A stretch of DNA of 64,000 nt, from NCBI GenBank assembly GCA_017625565.1, contig JAGAKN010000022.1, positions 1 to 64,000 on the forward strand, read 5' to 3'. The translations under genes and the position numbers were made by a program. Below the pieces are notes generated by a model. That model was given only the letters and a program-made list of their open reading frames with translations, did no database searches and had not been told where the DNA came from. The number at the start of each line of letters is the position of its first letter. The stretch's first letter is position 1. Below are positions 42,283-51,389 of this stretch, in pieces. The stretch is from Clostridia bacterium. GTDB lineage: Bacteria > Bacillota > Clostridia > Christensenellales > Borkfalkiaceae.

Positions 42283-43734
42283 ATGAATTTCGGGATTATA
42301 AAACGTACGCTAGGATTTATATTGGTATTCGAAGGGCTGTTCCTTGCAGTGCCTATCATTACGGCTACGGTGTATTGGGAAAAGGAATTTTTCGACATTC
42401 TATTGACGATGGGGTTATGCTTTGCCGTCGGCGGAGTTTGTATGATCGGTAAACCGAAAAACCAAAATATCTACGCGAAAGAAGGCTTTGTTATCGTTGC
42501 GCTTAGCTGGATTGTCATGAGTTTGTTCGGTGCGTTGCCGTTTTGGTTTTCAGGAGCGATTCCGTCCTATATCGACGCGTTGTTTGAAACGGTGTCGGGG
42601 TTCACGACGACGGGCGCGTCGGTAATTCCCACGGGCGAAGCGCTTGAAAGTATGCCGAAATGCCTGTTGATGTGGCGCAGTTTTACCCATTGGGTAGGCG
42701 GTATGGGTGTGTTGGTGTTTATTATGGCGTTTTTGCCCTTGAGCGGAGCGCGGAATATGCACTTGATGCGCGCGGAGAGCCCGGGGCCGTCGGTTGGGAA
42801 ATTAGTGCCCCGTGTTCGTCAAACGGCAAAAATCTTATACGTAATCTATACCGTTATGACGTCGATACAGTTTGTTTTATTGTTGTTTGGGGATATGACG
42901 GTATTTGAAGCTTTGAATACGGCGTTTGCAACCGCAGGAACAGGCGGTTTCAGTCTTAAAGGCGACAGTATGGCAAGCTTTTCGTCGTATACACAAATCG
43001 TGATTACCGTGTTTATGATTTTGTTTGCGGTTAATTTCAATTCGTACTTCCTGCTACTCCGTGGGAGAATAAAAGAAGCGTTCTCCAGTGAAGTACGGGT
43101 GTTTTTCGTGATCGTCATTACGGCAATTACGCTAATTACGATCAACTTACAAATTAGTGAAGCGTATGCGTATACGACGGGCGAAGCAATAAAACACTCC
43201 GCCTTTTCGGTGGCGTCGATTATTTCGACGACGGGGTTTGTTACGGAGAATTTCGATTTATGGCCTGCGTTCTCGAAGGGGATACTGGTACTGTTAATGT
43301 TTGTTGGTGCGTGCGCAGGGAGCACGGGTGGCGGGGTGAAAGTATCGCGCATGATGATTTTGTATAAAGGCGCGACGCGAGAAATGAAGAAAATGTTGCA
43401 TTCCCGTCAAATCACCAACGTGACGATGGACAAACGGGTGGTGGAAAGAGAAGTCGTGCAAAATACGTTTGCGTATTTGTTTGCATACATTCTCGTGTTT
43501 GTGGCGTCGTTCTTGCTCATTTGTTTAGATACGCAAAATCTGACGGAAAACTTTACGGCGGTGGCGGCGACGATTAACAATGTCGGGCCTGGCTTGGGGG
43601 CGGTTGGTCCTGCAGGGAATTTTGCATTCTTCTCGGTGGGCTCAAAGCTCGTGTTGATATTCGATATGTTGGCAGGTAGATTGGAGATTTTCCCGATGCT
43701 CTTGCTCTTTTCCGTTCAGACTTGGAAAAAATAA
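42283..43734 (+). CDS. trkH: Trk potassium channel subunit TrkH
   Basis: TrkH is the membrane subunit of the Trk potassium uptake system. The 483-residue protein has about ten membrane helices and four pore loops; selectivity-filter-like sequences are SGFTTTGAS, GTGGFS, TTGFVTENFDLW and NNVGPGLG. It sits directly after trkA. It ends with SVQTWKK, and the tmRNA gene follows. Confidence 0.94.
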   Translation: MNFGIIKRTLGFILVFEGLFLAVPIITATVYWEKEFFDILLTMGLCFAVGGVCMIGKPKNQNIYAKEGFVIVALSWIVMSLFGALPFWFSGAIPSYIDALFETVSGFTTTGASVIPTGEALESMPKCLLMWRSFTHWVGGMGVLVFIMAFLPLSGARNMHLMRAESPGPSVGKLVPRVRQTAKILYVIYTVMTSIQFVLLLFGDMTVFEALNTAFATAGTGGFSLKGDSMASFSSYTQIVITVFMILFAVNFNSYFLLLRGRIKEAFSSEVRVFFVIVITAITLITINLQISEAYAYTTGEAIKHSAFSVASIISTTGFVTENFDLWPAFSKGILVLLMFVGACAGSTGGGVKVSRMMILYKGATREMKKMLHSRQITNVTMDKRVVEREVVQNTFAYLFAYILVFVASFLLICLDTQNLTENFTAVAATINNVGPGLGAVGPAGNFAFFSVGSKLVLIFDMLAGRLEIFPMLLLFSVQTWKK

Positions 43735-43769
43735 CCGACGGAATTTTTGGAAAAAGGCGAAAAAAAGCG

Positions 43770-43798
43770 TTTACTTTTATAGGTAAAGCGTGTATAAT
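43770..43798 (+). promoter_or_regulatory. tmRNA promoter
   Basis: TTTACT (43770-43775) and TATAAT (43793-43798) have a 17-bp spacer, with the tmRNA 5' end 13 bp downstream. Confidence 0.8.
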
Positions 43799-43810
43799 AA
43801 TATAACTCTT

Positions 43811-44177
43811 GGGGGTGCACCGGATTCGATTGCCGGTGAGCGAAAAGATAAGCATACCGCAGACGGAGTGCCTGCGTCAAAAACATTCCGTTAAATTTAA
43901 ATGCAGATAGAAATGCAAGCTACGCTCTTGCAGCGTAAATTCGTTTTTTAACGAAACGTCGCGCCTGATTTATCCGTCGGTTAGGGCCGTGGCGTCAACA
44001 AGACGGAACACTCTTGAAAAAATCGGAAAGCGTTTTTTGAAGAGTATTTCGCTTTCTGCGGAACGTGAAGCGTGTTTACCCGCCCCGCGTTCTTAAGAAA
44101 TAATAGATAAACTACGTATGTAGAAAGTTTTTTGGCAGCCGAGTAAGACGTGAGTTCAACTCTCACCACCTCCACCA
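43811..44177 (+). ncRNA. ssrA: tmRNA (ssrA)
   Basis: tmRNA rescues stalled ribosomes and adds a degradation tag. The 5' end GGGGGTG pairs with CACCTCC near the 3' end (44167-44173), followed by A and an encoded CCA (44175-44177). The T arm is GTGAG, TTCAACT, CTCAC. The tag reading frame is 43903-43938 (GCA...TAA) and encodes ADRNASYALAA, preceded by an A/T-rich resume context. It is one-piece, 367 nt, with its own promoter and terminator. Confidence 0.96.
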
Positions 44178-44180
44178 AAA

Positions 44181-44212
44181 ACAACCTAAGTTGAACCGTC
44201 AACTTAGGTTGT
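44181..44212 (+). terminator. tmRNA terminator
   Basis: ACAACCTAAGTTGA (44181-44194) pairs with TCAACTTAGGTTGT (44199-44212), followed by a short T-rich stretch. Confidence 0.85.
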
Positions 44213-44215
44213 TTA

Positions 44216-44366
44216 TACAAGCCGAAGGGTTGGTATGTAATCGCCGTAGGCGTATGTAATCACAGCTTGCTGTGTATGTAATTATCCGCTTCGGCTTGAT
44301 TACATACAAATTTTGATTCCATACCGCTGTCGCGGATTACATACACAACTGTCGTTGTGATTTTTT
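44216..44366. repeat. Palindromic GTATGTAATC repeat cluster
   Basis: Three forward copies of GTATGTAAT[C/T] start at 44233, 44252 and 44274. Three inverted copies of GATT[A/C]CATAC start at 44298, 44315 and 44335. The spacers are tiny hairpins of differing sequence: GCC-GTA-GGC, ACAGC-TT-GCTGT, CCGC-TGTC-GCGG and CACAAC-TGTC-GTTGTG. AAGCCGAAG (44219-44227) pairs with CTTCGGCTT (44289-44297) around the forward half. The last hairpin ends in a T run. It looks like a REP/MITE-type mosaic; I know no named family for it. Confidence 0.7.
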
Positions 44367-44380
44367 ATAAGGTAAAATTT

Positions 44381-44416
44381 ATGAAAGAAAACTTGCTGAG
44401 GACATTATATCAATGA
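44381..44416 (+). CDS. Possible 11-residue upstream ORF
   Basis: The frame encodes MKENLLRTLYQ, has AAGG about 8 nt upstream, and its TGA overlaps the next ATG as ATGA. It may be a coupling peptide or the truncated start of a lost gene. Confidence 0.2.
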   Translation: MKENLLRTLYQ

Positions 44417-44694
44417 TACAAAACAAAAAATTATTTATTATTACCTTGTTATCGGGTTTATTACTGTGCGTCGCTATTGATGTTCCCCTTATTATAATGC
44501 AAAAAATACCATTCTATTCTTTAACGCAAGGATTATTCTTTATTGGTAACGCCGTTTTTGGTGCAATAATGTATAGTTTGATTTATCGCTCCTTAAAAAA
44601 GACACCACTAATAAAAAAGATTTACATATTTTCCTTATTTATAGCAATTTTGGTTTTTATTATGGGTTTAATCATGGTAGTGCTTGCTATTTAG
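44413..44694 (+). CDS. Small three-TM membrane protein
   Basis: I do not recognise a family for this 93-residue, very hydrophobic protein with about three membrane segments (about 6-28, 35-58 and 68-92). Its DNA is noticeably more AT-rich than the neighbouring housekeeping genes. It lies in the patch between the tmRNA and the permease, next to the repeat cluster, which suggests a mobile or recently acquired origin. GAGG lies about 10 nt before the ATG. Confidence 0.5.
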   Translation: MIQNKKLFIITLLSGLLLCVAIDVPLIIMQKIPFYSLTQGLFFIGNAVFGAIMYSLIYRSLKKTPLIKKIYIFSLFIAILVFIMGLIMVVLAI

Positions 44695-45029
44695 GATATT
44701 GTAATAATTGGTTCAACATACGTTTAACTCGCTCCACCACGTCAGGGCAAGGCTATTTCGTCCACCGTTGCCACTGCAACGGCTTGACCTATGAGCCTGC
44801 CCTTCCTTTTTCCCAAAAATCTTTTGCCTTGCAAAATATTTTCGGGAGCCCTAATAATACTTGGTGTCCTCGGTGCGTATTTCACACGCCCAAGTCCACC
44901 AAGTCAGTATAATCCGAATCTTTGGTGGAAAACCGTAAGGTTCGGATTTGTCTTGATTTTTTATACGCATTTACTATCATAAAATCGGATTTTGATAGAA
45001 TGGACTTTGCTGTATCGGGGAATATTCCG
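44695..45029. other. Gene-free stretch, possible island remnant
   Basis: No intact gene is visible. GTTCAAC (44711-44717), AACTC and CTCCACCA (44732-44739) echo the tmRNA 3' end and could be a decayed attachment copy. On the minus strand a short frame ending at 44689 reads ...DVVERVKRMLNQLLQYPK before a stop, perhaps the tail of a lost gene. Hairpins AATCCGAA/TTCGGATT (44911-44948) and CCACCAA/TTTGGTGG (44897-44928) compete for the same sequence. Confidence 0.35.
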
Positions 45030-45058
45030 TTGACAATTTTTTTTGGAAAAGTTATAAT
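45030..45058 (+). promoter_or_regulatory. Promoter of anion permease gene
   Basis: TTGACA (45030-45035) and TATAAT (45053-45058), both perfect, have a 17-bp spacer. Confidence 0.85.
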
Positions 45059-45079
45059 ATAGCTTAAGGAATACAAAAG

Positions 45080-46201
45080 ATGGAAAGAATGCAAATTTTT
45101 GACGGAATAAAACGATTTGCAAAGAAAAACGCGGTAATGCTCATCGCGTTTTTTGTCGCGCTTATCACCGTCTTTTTCGTGCCAATCGATAAACACTATC
45201 GCGAATATTTCGATTATAAAACATTGACTTGTTTGTTCTGTACGTTGGCGATCGTTTGCGCGTTGAAAAACATCCGATTTTTTTATAAGTTGGCGCATAA
45301 GCTCGTGCGGTCGTTTAAGACGACGAAATCGTGTGTCTTGGCGTTGACGTATATTACGTTTATCGGCTCGATGCTGATTGCAAACGATATGGCGCTATTG
45401 ACGTTTTTACCGCTTGGGTATATCGTTTTAACGACGACGGGCAAAGAAAAGTATATGGCGTTTACGTTTATTATGCAAAACGTTTCCGCAAACTTGGGCG
45501 GTATGCTGACTCCCTTTGGAAATCCGCAAAATTTATATCTATACACGAAATTCCATATCCCGACGACGGAGTTCATGTCGATCATGCTTGTGCCGTTTCT
45601 CGTTTCCATTGCGTTAATGACGGTATGTTGTTGCGTATTCGTGAAATCCGAACCGTTGTGCGTCGAAGAAGAACGTATCCGTCCTGCGCCCGTGAAAACG
45701 GCAATTTACTTGGTCCTGTTTGTTTTGTCGATCGTTATCGTTTTCCGCATAATTCCGTATTGGATTGGACTAATCGTCATCCCGACTACGCTACTTTTCA
45801 TGGATCGATCGGCGTTGAAAAAAGTCGATTATCCCTTACTTTTGACGTTTGTATTTTTCTTCATTTTCGCTGGGAATATGGCGCGGATCGACGTCGTACG
45901 GGAGCTATTTTCAAAACTTCTGCAAAAGAACACGTTGCTCTTTAGCGTGGCGTCCTGTCAATGCATTAGCAACGTTCCGTCGGCGATTTTACTCTCGCAA
46001 TTTACGGGCGATTATAAGGGGCTACTACTCGGTGTAAATATCGGTGGCGTGGGGACGTTGATATCGTCTTTGGCGAGTTTGATTACTTTCCGTGAGTACT
46101 TAAAGCACAACCCGAAAAAGAGCGGATATTATTTGGGGATGTTTTCGGCGTTTAACTTCGGATTTTTGATCGTCTTAACGGCGATTGCCTATTTCTTATA
46201 A
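45080..46201 (+). CDS. SLC13/ArsB-type anion permease
   Basis: The 373-residue protein has about ten membrane segments in two halves and belongs to the ion-transporter superfamily that includes SLC13, CitMHS and ArsB. Each half has a pseudo-symmetric substrate motif: LIANDMALLTFLPLG and GGMLTPFGNPQNLYLY in the first, and CISNVPSAILLSQF with GVNIGGVGTLISSLAS in the second. The substrate may be a dicarboxylate, citrate or arsenite; sequence alone does not choose. AAGGAA precedes ATG 45080; ATG 45089 is possible. HAD and alpha-galactosidase genes follow closely. Confidence 0.75.
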   Translation: MERMQIFDGIKRFAKKNAVMLIAFFVALITVFFVPIDKHYREYFDYKTLTCLFCTLAIVCALKNIRFFYKLAHKLVRSFKTTKSCVLALTYITFIGSMLIANDMALLTFLPLGYIVLTTTGKEKYMAFTFIMQNVSANLGGMLTPFGNPQNLYLYTKFHIPTTEFMSIMLVPFLVSIALMTVCCCVFVKSEPLCVEEERIRPAPVKTAIYLVLFVLSIVIVFRIIPYWIGLIVIPTTLLFMDRSALKKVDYPLLLTFVFFFIFAGNMARIDVVRELFSKLLQKNTLLFSVASCQCISNVPSAILLSQFTGDYKGLLLGVNIGGVGTLISSLASLITFREYLKHNPKKSGYYLGMFSAFNFGFLIVLTAIAYFL

Positions 46202-46212
46202 AGGATAAAAAA

Positions 46213-46917
46213 ATGAAAGTTGTATTGTTTGATTTGGACGGAACGTTATTGCCGATGGACCAAGATGCGTTCGTTAAGGCATATTTCGGGGCGCTGGCGA
46301 AAACGCTTGCTCCGCTTGGATACGAGCCGAACGCGCTGATTAAAGCCGTTTGGATGGGAACGATGGCGATGGTGCAAAACCAAGGCGAAAAGACCAACGA
46401 GAAAGTGTTTTGGGATACGTTTGCAGGGATTTTCGGGGAAAAGGTGCGCGAAGATATCGGGTATTTCGACGCGTTTTATTGCAACGTATTCGATTGTGTG
46501 CAAGGTTCTTGTGGGTTTAACGAAAAAGCAGGGGAAACCGTGCGGAAAATAAAACAAACGGGCGCGAGAGTTGCGCTCGCAACAAACCCGATTTTCCCGT
46601 CGATTGCTACCCAAAAGCGTATAGCTTGGGCTGGTGTAAAACCGACGGATTTCGAGCTGTTTACAACTTACGAAAATTCTCGCTTCTGCAAGCCGAATGT
46701 GAATTATTACTTGGATATTTTGGACAAGCTTGGGGTAGACGCAAAGGATTGTCTAATGGTGGGAAACGACGTCACGGAAGATATGGTCACGCAAACGCTG
46801 GGGATGAAAGTGTTTCTTTTGACGGATTGCTTGATTAACAAAGAAAATAAGGATATTTCTGCTTATCCCCACGGTGGATTTGACGACTTGTGGGCATATT
46901 ACCAAACGTTGCTGTAA
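46213..46917 (+). CDS. HAD family phosphatase
   Basis: The 234-residue protein is a haloacid-dehalogenase-like hydrolase. Motif I is FDLDGTLLP (about 5-13), with the nucleophile and acid aspartates. Motif II is ATNP (about 123), motif III Lys lies in FCKPN (about 155), and motif IV is MVGNDVTEDM (about 178). A helical cap lies between motifs I and II. It probably dephosphorylates a small metabolite, unknown. It lies 11 bp after the permease and 18 bp before the alpha-galactosidase. Confidence 0.88.
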   Translation: MKVVLFDLDGTLLPMDQDAFVKAYFGALAKTLAPLGYEPNALIKAVWMGTMAMVQNQGEKTNEKVFWDTFAGIFGEKVREDIGYFDAFYCNVFDCVQGSCGFNEKAGETVRKIKQTGARVALATNPIFPSIATQKRIAWAGVKPTDFELFTTYENSRFCKPNVNYYLDILDKLGVDAKDCLMVGNDVTEDMVTQTLGMKVFLLTDCLINKENKDISAYPHGGFDDLWAYYQTLL

Positions 46918-46935
46918 AAGATAAAGGAGAAAATT

Positions 46936-48996
46936 ATGAAGAGAATTCAACATCAAAACACCTATATAAACGTTGGGGAAAAGGGGCATTTTTTCCTTTC
47001 CTGTGAGAAGACGGAACTTGAAAATTACGAACACGGCTATATCAACACCAACGTGATGCTGAACGCGAACTACGAAGCGGAATACGACGGTTTGATGGTG
47101 ATGCCAACGGACGACTTTTTCGCATTCAAGCAAATGCAAAAGACGGAAAAGGGCATGGATTTGCAGTTCGGAATGACGAATAACGGTTTGGAGATTACCG
47201 AGCACTTGGAATTTATCGACGGCGTGGACGTGTTCAAGCAAACGACTTCGGTAAAGAATACGGGCGCGGAGAGCGTACGCTTGTCCCGTTTGTCCGCGAC
47301 TATGGTGACTGGGATAGGGCTCGGCGGAAGCAAATGGCACGAAAAGCCCGAACGGTTCTTGGTGTACACTTGTCGGAACGTTTGGCAGGGCGAAGGACAA
47401 TGGCAAAAGCGTAGCCTGAAAGATTTGGGCTTGTATCCAACCACGAATCACGTGTGGGAACGGAGTGTATTCCGTATGCAATCGTACGGGTCTTGGAGTA
47501 CGAACGAATATTATCCCTTGATGATTATTGAAGATACGGAAAAGAACGAGTGCTGGTTCTTCGAGCGGGAAGGCGCAGAAAACTGGTATATGGAAATTAT
47601 GGTATTCGGCGGATTTCAGTCGGAATTTATCAACGTGTCTTTAGGTGGCGCAGACGAAGCCTTGCATTGGACGTATGATTTGCAAAGCGGAGAACGTTAT
47701 CAGACGACGTCTGCGGTTTATGGGGTTGTCAAAGGCGGATTTGAAGAAGCGGTGTGCGCTTTGACGGCGTATAAGCGTAAAAATTCCCTTGCGAACTTAC
47801 AGCAAATCCCGATTACGTTCAACGATTATATGAACTGCAATTGGGCGATCGAAACGGAAGAACGGTTAAAACCGTTGATCGACAAAGCCTCCGAACTTGG
47901 CGTGGAATATTTCTGCATCGACGACGGTTGGGCGGAACAGGGCGTTTGGACTCCGCTGGACAAAAATTTCCCGAACGGTGGATTTAAGGGATTGCTTAAA
48001 TATATGCAAGAAAAGGGCTTGACGCCCGGGGTGTGGTTTGAGTTCGAGCGTACGACGGAAGAACAAGCGAAAAAGGAAGGCTTGAAAACACTTTGTCGGA
48101 ACGGTAAACTCGTGGCGCATCACCGTCCGAAACTTGATATGCGCGACCGCCGTGTTTGGGAGTTTTTATTCCGTAAAATAGACGACGTTTACCGTATGGG
48201 CGTACGGTTTATCAAAAACGACGATAATAACGACGAACGCATTGGTACAAATTACGATAACGAAAGTCCTGCGCAAGGCACGAGAGAAAATTCGTTGGCG
48301 TTTTACGCGTTTATAGACGAGTTGCGAAAACGCTACCCCGATATGATCGTGGAAAATTGCGGTGGGGGTGCAATGCGCCAGGACAACGGAACGCTTTCGC
48401 GGTTTTTCTTGCAATCGACGTCCGATCAGGAAGATTATCGCTTGTACCCGTCTATACTCGTCGGAGCGATGGCGTACTTACCCCCCGAAAAGGCGGGGAT
48501 TTGGTCGTATCCGTACCCGTTGCTCTTTAAGGATATGATTTCAGGGATTGTGCCGGAAGAAGAGCTTGAAGGGTATAAGGACGGCAGGCAAACGGTATTT
48601 AATATGGTCAGTTCCATGTGTGGATATATGTACCTTTCGGGGAAATTGCAGCTTGCGGACGAAAAGAATACGGCGCTGATCAAGGAAGGGATTGACGCTT
48701 ATCGCGTGTATAAAGACGATATCAAAAACCGCAAACCGATGTTCCCGTTGCCGATGAGAACGATGGACGATAAGACGTATAACGCATTCGGGTTAAAAGG
48801 GCAAGACGACGCGTTGTTGTTTGTTTGGGCGTTGGAAGAAAAGGAGTTTGCGTTGGATTTAACCAAGTATGGATATACTTCCGCGGAAAAATTCTATCCA
48901 TTACAATTAGAGAACGTTGCGTATGCGTATCATGATGGGAAACTGTCTTTGCAGTTTGCGGAGAAATATTCTGCGACGATTTTCCGATTGCGGTAA
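46936..48996 (+). CDS. GH36-family alpha-galactosidase
   Basis: The 686-residue protein has an N-terminal beta-sandwich domain, a central barrel and a C-terminal domain, as in family GH36. The barrel includes YFCIDDGWAEQG (about 329-340), GVWFEFE, the nucleophile region IKNDDNND (KxDxN pattern, about 430) and the acid/base region QSTSDQEDYRLYPS (about 493). There is no signal peptide, so it acts inside the cell on imported alpha-galactosides such as raffinose or melibiose. Substrate remains inferred. AAAGGAG precedes the ATG. Confidence 0.87.
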   Translation: MKRIQHQNTYINVGEKGHFFLSCEKTELENYEHGYINTNVMLNANYEAEYDGLMVMPTDDFFAFKQMQKTEKGMDLQFGMTNNGLEITEHLEFIDGVDVFKQTTSVKNTGAESVRLSRLSATMVTGIGLGGSKWHEKPERFLVYTCRNVWQGEGQWQKRSLKDLGLYPTTNHVWERSVFRMQSYGSWSTNEYYPLMIIEDTEKNECWFFEREGAENWYMEIMVFGGFQSEFINVSLGGADEALHWTYDLQSGERYQTTSAVYGVVKGGFEEAVCALTAYKRKNSLANLQQIPITFNDYMNCNWAIETEERLKPLIDKASELGVEYFCIDDGWAEQGVWTPLDKNFPNGGFKGLLKYMQEKGLTPGVWFEFERTTEEQAKKEGLKTLCRNGKLVAHHRPKLDMRDRRVWEFLFRKIDDVYRMGVRFIKNDDNNDERIGTNYDNESPAQGTRENSLAFYAFIDELRKRYPDMIVENCGGGAMRQDNGTLSRFFLQSTSDQEDYRLYPSILVGAMAYLPPEKAGIWSYPYPLLFKDMISGIVPEEELEGYKDGRQTVFNMVSSMCGYMYLSGKLQLADEKNTALIKEGIDAYRVYKDDIKNRKPMFPLPMRTMDDKTYNAFGLKGQDDALLFVWALEEKEFALDLTKYGYTSAEKFYPLQLENVAYAYHDGKLSLQFAEKYSATIFRLR

Positions 48997-49127
48997 TTCG
49001 CGAGCGAAAGCGTTTTTTCGACACAATAGGACAAAATGTTTCAAAATGATCGGGGCAGGTATGCGTTGAATAATGCGTTTGATAATAAATACTTTCCGTT
49101 AGAGCGTGAAATAATCCACGCAAAGCC

Positions 49128-49156
49128 TTGACAAGGTTTGCCGTATATGGTATAAT
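49128..49156 (+). promoter_or_regulatory. Promoter of O-antigen ligase-like gene
   Basis: TTGACA (49128-49133) and TATAAT (49151-49156), both perfect, have a 17-bp spacer. The stretch from 48997 to here has no gene. Confidence 0.85.
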
Positions 49157-49167
49157 TTAGGTTGGAA

Positions 49168-49183
49168 TGATCCTATAGGATCA
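49168..49183. promoter_or_regulatory. 16-bp palindrome in 5' leader
   Basis: TGATCCTATAGGATCA is a perfect palindrome just after the expected transcription start. It could be an operator or an RNA hairpin. Confidence 0.45.
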
Positions 49184-49208
49184 AATACGTACAAAGCGAG
49201 CATTCGGA

Positions 49209-50585
49209 TTGGGAAACGTAGCAGAGAAAATTCAACAAAATAAGACTTTGGCGGTTTTGCGCGCTTTTACCGAGCATAACGCATATCCCGTAATTATCGG
49301 CGCGTTGGCATTGATATGCTATTTTTTAGCGTTGCCGTTGTTGGCGGTGGCGGTTTTTGCGACGTTATTCTCGTTTACGTTTTTCTTTTCCAAAGACACG
49401 CGCTCGGCGCTTGCGCCCGTCTTATTGGTGGTGTTTACGTTATGCTATAAACACGAACCGAACGCTTATAAAACGGTATCGGCGTTCGTCGTTTACGGAA
49501 TTTTTGGGCCGATCTTTTTGGCGTCGATTCTCTTTCATTTCATCGTCTATCCCGTCCCGAAGCAAAAACACCGTTTGTTGATTGGATTTGTATTGTTCAG
49601 CATCGGAATGTTTATCGGTGGTGTCGGTTGCGAATATTACCGTGCGTTTAATTTCGTCAACGCCTTGTCTGTTTCGGCGGTGATGCTTTGTTGCTACGGA
49701 TTATTTTCGTATACCGAGTGCAACCGTAAAGACAATATGTTATATCTCGCCCGTATTTGCGCGGTTGCGATTTGCGTAATTGCGACGGAGCTGTTGCATT
49801 GCTACGTCAAGAATTATCATTTTGGGACAGGGTTGGACGCTATATGGAAGGATAAAATTGTTTTAGGCTGGGGGATGAGCAATTTTATCGGCGAAATGTT
49901 GGCGATGTTAATGCCTGCGGTGTTTTATTTGATATACAAAGAAAAACATGGGTATTTGTATTACTTAGTAGCGGTGATAGGGCTTGTCGCCATTTATTTT
50001 ACGCTTAGTAGAAACGCGACGTTGTTTGGTGGTGGCGCTTTTTGCATCGGCTTGCTTTTGAACGCTATTTTAAAACGAAATTGGTTGAATTGGAGTATTC
50101 TTGTTGGCATTGTGGTTTGTGGGGTGGTTGGCGTTTGCGTGCTGAACTACTATGGAAACACTTTTACGGAGCTTGGATTGACGGATAACGGCAGATTCGA
50201 TTTGTGGGGTGAATACATGAAACTTTTCAAAGAATCTCCTATTCTCGGCGTTGGAGTGACCGCCTATCGGGATACACACCCTGGGATGCAGTTGAATGCG
50301 CATAATACCGTGATCCATATGCTTTCGGGTTCGGGTATCGTTGGGTTGATTTGTTATCTTATACACCGCGCACAAACGCTTTGGATCTTATTGAAAAAAC
50401 CGCGCGCAGACCGTTTGTTTATCGGCGCTTGTATTGTGGTTGGCGTGGGAGTGTCCTTGCTGAGCCCCATTTTTTTCCGCCTGTATTTCTTGGTATATTA
50501 CACGGTGTTCTTAACCATGATAGAGAAATCGCTTGAAAGCGAGTTGCCGACGGAAACAAAACCGCAAGGAGAAGAAACCGAATAA
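49209..50585 (+). CDS. O-antigen ligase/polymerase-like membrane protein
   Basis: The 458-residue protein has about twelve membrane segments and the Wzy_C signature. The large external loop precedes FDLWGEYMKLFKESPILGVGVTAYRD (about 330-355), and LNAHNTVIHMLSGSGIVGLICYL follows, the ligase motif with its conserved His. Family members join or polymerise surface glycans. The best start is TTG 49209, because no ATG or GTG occurs earlier in the frame; the ribosome site is weak, so expression may be low. No other glycan genes are adjacent. Confidence 0.8.
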   Translation: MGNVAEKIQQNKTLAVLRAFTEHNAYPVIIGALALICYFLALPLLAVAVFATLFSFTFFFSKDTRSALAPVLLVVFTLCYKHEPNAYKTVSAFVVYGIFGPIFLASILFHFIVYPVPKQKHRLLIGFVLFSIGMFIGGVGCEYYRAFNFVNALSVSAVMLCCYGLFSYTECNRKDNMLYLARICAVAICVIATELLHCYVKNYHFGTGLDAIWKDKIVLGWGMSNFIGEMLAMLMPAVFYLIYKEKHGYLYYLVAVIGLVAIYFTLSRNATLFGGGAFCIGLLLNAILKRNWLNWSILVGIVVCGVVGVCVLNYYGNTFTELGLTDNGRFDLWGEYMKLFKESPILGVGVTAYRDTHPGMQLNAHNTVIHMLSGSGIVGLICYLIHRAQTLWILLKKPRADRLFIGACIVVGVGVSLLSPIFFRLYFLVYYTVFLTMIEKSLESELPTETKPQGEETE

Positions 50586-50603
50586 AAATTGCATAAAGAA
50601 AGC

Positions 50604-50636
50604 AAAACCGCCACCTGTTTAGCAGGTGGCGGTTTT
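50604..50636. terminator. Bidirectional terminator
   Basis: AAAACCGCCACCTG (50604-50617) pairs with CAGGTGGCGGTTTT (50623-50636), loop TTTAG, between the convergent O-antigen ligase-like gene and nadE. Confidence 0.9.
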
Positions 50637-50648
50637 CAATCGTTTTGA

Positions 50649-51386
50649 TCAATCCTCCAAATATTCATAACAAGGAATGGGTTTTAACTTGAACGCATTT
50701 AGCGTATGCAAACGATCGATTCGCGCTTTGACGTCGGGGTCTTCACAAACTCCCGTACGAATATATTGATCGAGTACGGCGTAGGTAAACCCTAAGTTGT
50801 CTTCGTCCGTTTTTCCCGAAAGCCCGTCCGACGGCGTTTTGTCCACGAGCACGGTCGGTAAACCTAAATACTTCCCGATCTCTTTTACTTCTTGCACGGT
50901 GAGTTTCCCAAGCGGAGAAAAATCGCCTGCAGCGTCGCCGTAGCGCGTGGAATATCCAACCCAATCTTCGGATAAATTGCAGGTATTAGCGACGCGCCCG
51001 TTCATCGATTGCGACAAAGCGTATAACGTCGACATGCGGATACGCGGTGGCAAATTGACAATCGTTTGACGGCTGGGCTCTACGCCACTTTCGCGGATGG
51101 CGTTCAATACGCCGTCTACGCCGTCTTTGACGTTGCAAACGTAGTAGGGGATTCCCAAAGTGCTTACGAGCAACTTCGAACAATCGATATCGCTTTGTTC
51201 GCCGTTGGGCATTAGTACGCCGATGACGCGCTCTTTCCCGAGCGCTTCCACGCAAAGCGCGGCAACGATGCTAGAATCTTTCCCGCCCGAAATGCCGACG
51301 ACTGCGTTGCAACCCTTACCGTTTTGTTCGAACCATTTCCGAATCCACGCAATTAGCGCTTTCGTTGTTTTTTCTACTTGAAACAT
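50649..51386 (-). CDS. nadE: NAD(+) synthase, ammonia-dependent type
   Basis: NadE amidates nicotinate adenine dinucleotide to NAD using ATP. The 245-residue protein is the synthetase domain only, with the PP-loop SGGKDSS (about 33-39), and lacks the glutaminase domain, so it should use ammonia directly. TCNLSEDWVGYSTRYGDAAGDFSPLG and KTPSDGLSGKTDEDNLGFTY are typical. It lies 3 bp downstream of glnN on the same strand, so NAD synthesis and nitrogen assimilation are probably co-expressed. Confidence 0.95.
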   Translation of the reverse strand: MFQVEKTTKALIAWIRKWFEQNGKGCNAVVGISGGKDSSIVAALCVEALGKERVIGVLMPNGEQSDIDCSKLLVSTLGIPYYVCNVKDGVDGVLNAIRESGVEPSRQTIVNLPPRIRMSTLYALSQSMNGRVANTCNLSEDWVGYSTRYGDAAGDFSPLGKLTVQEVKEIGKYLGLPTVLVDKTPSDGLSGKTDEDNLGFTYAVLDQYIRTGVCEDPDVKARIDRLHTLNAFKLKPIPCYEYLED

Positions 51387-51389
51387 AAA

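Noticed and set aside
44882..45298. Minus-strand 138-codon frame
   Set aside because: It overlaps the promoter and 5' end of the permease gene and has no family-like content.
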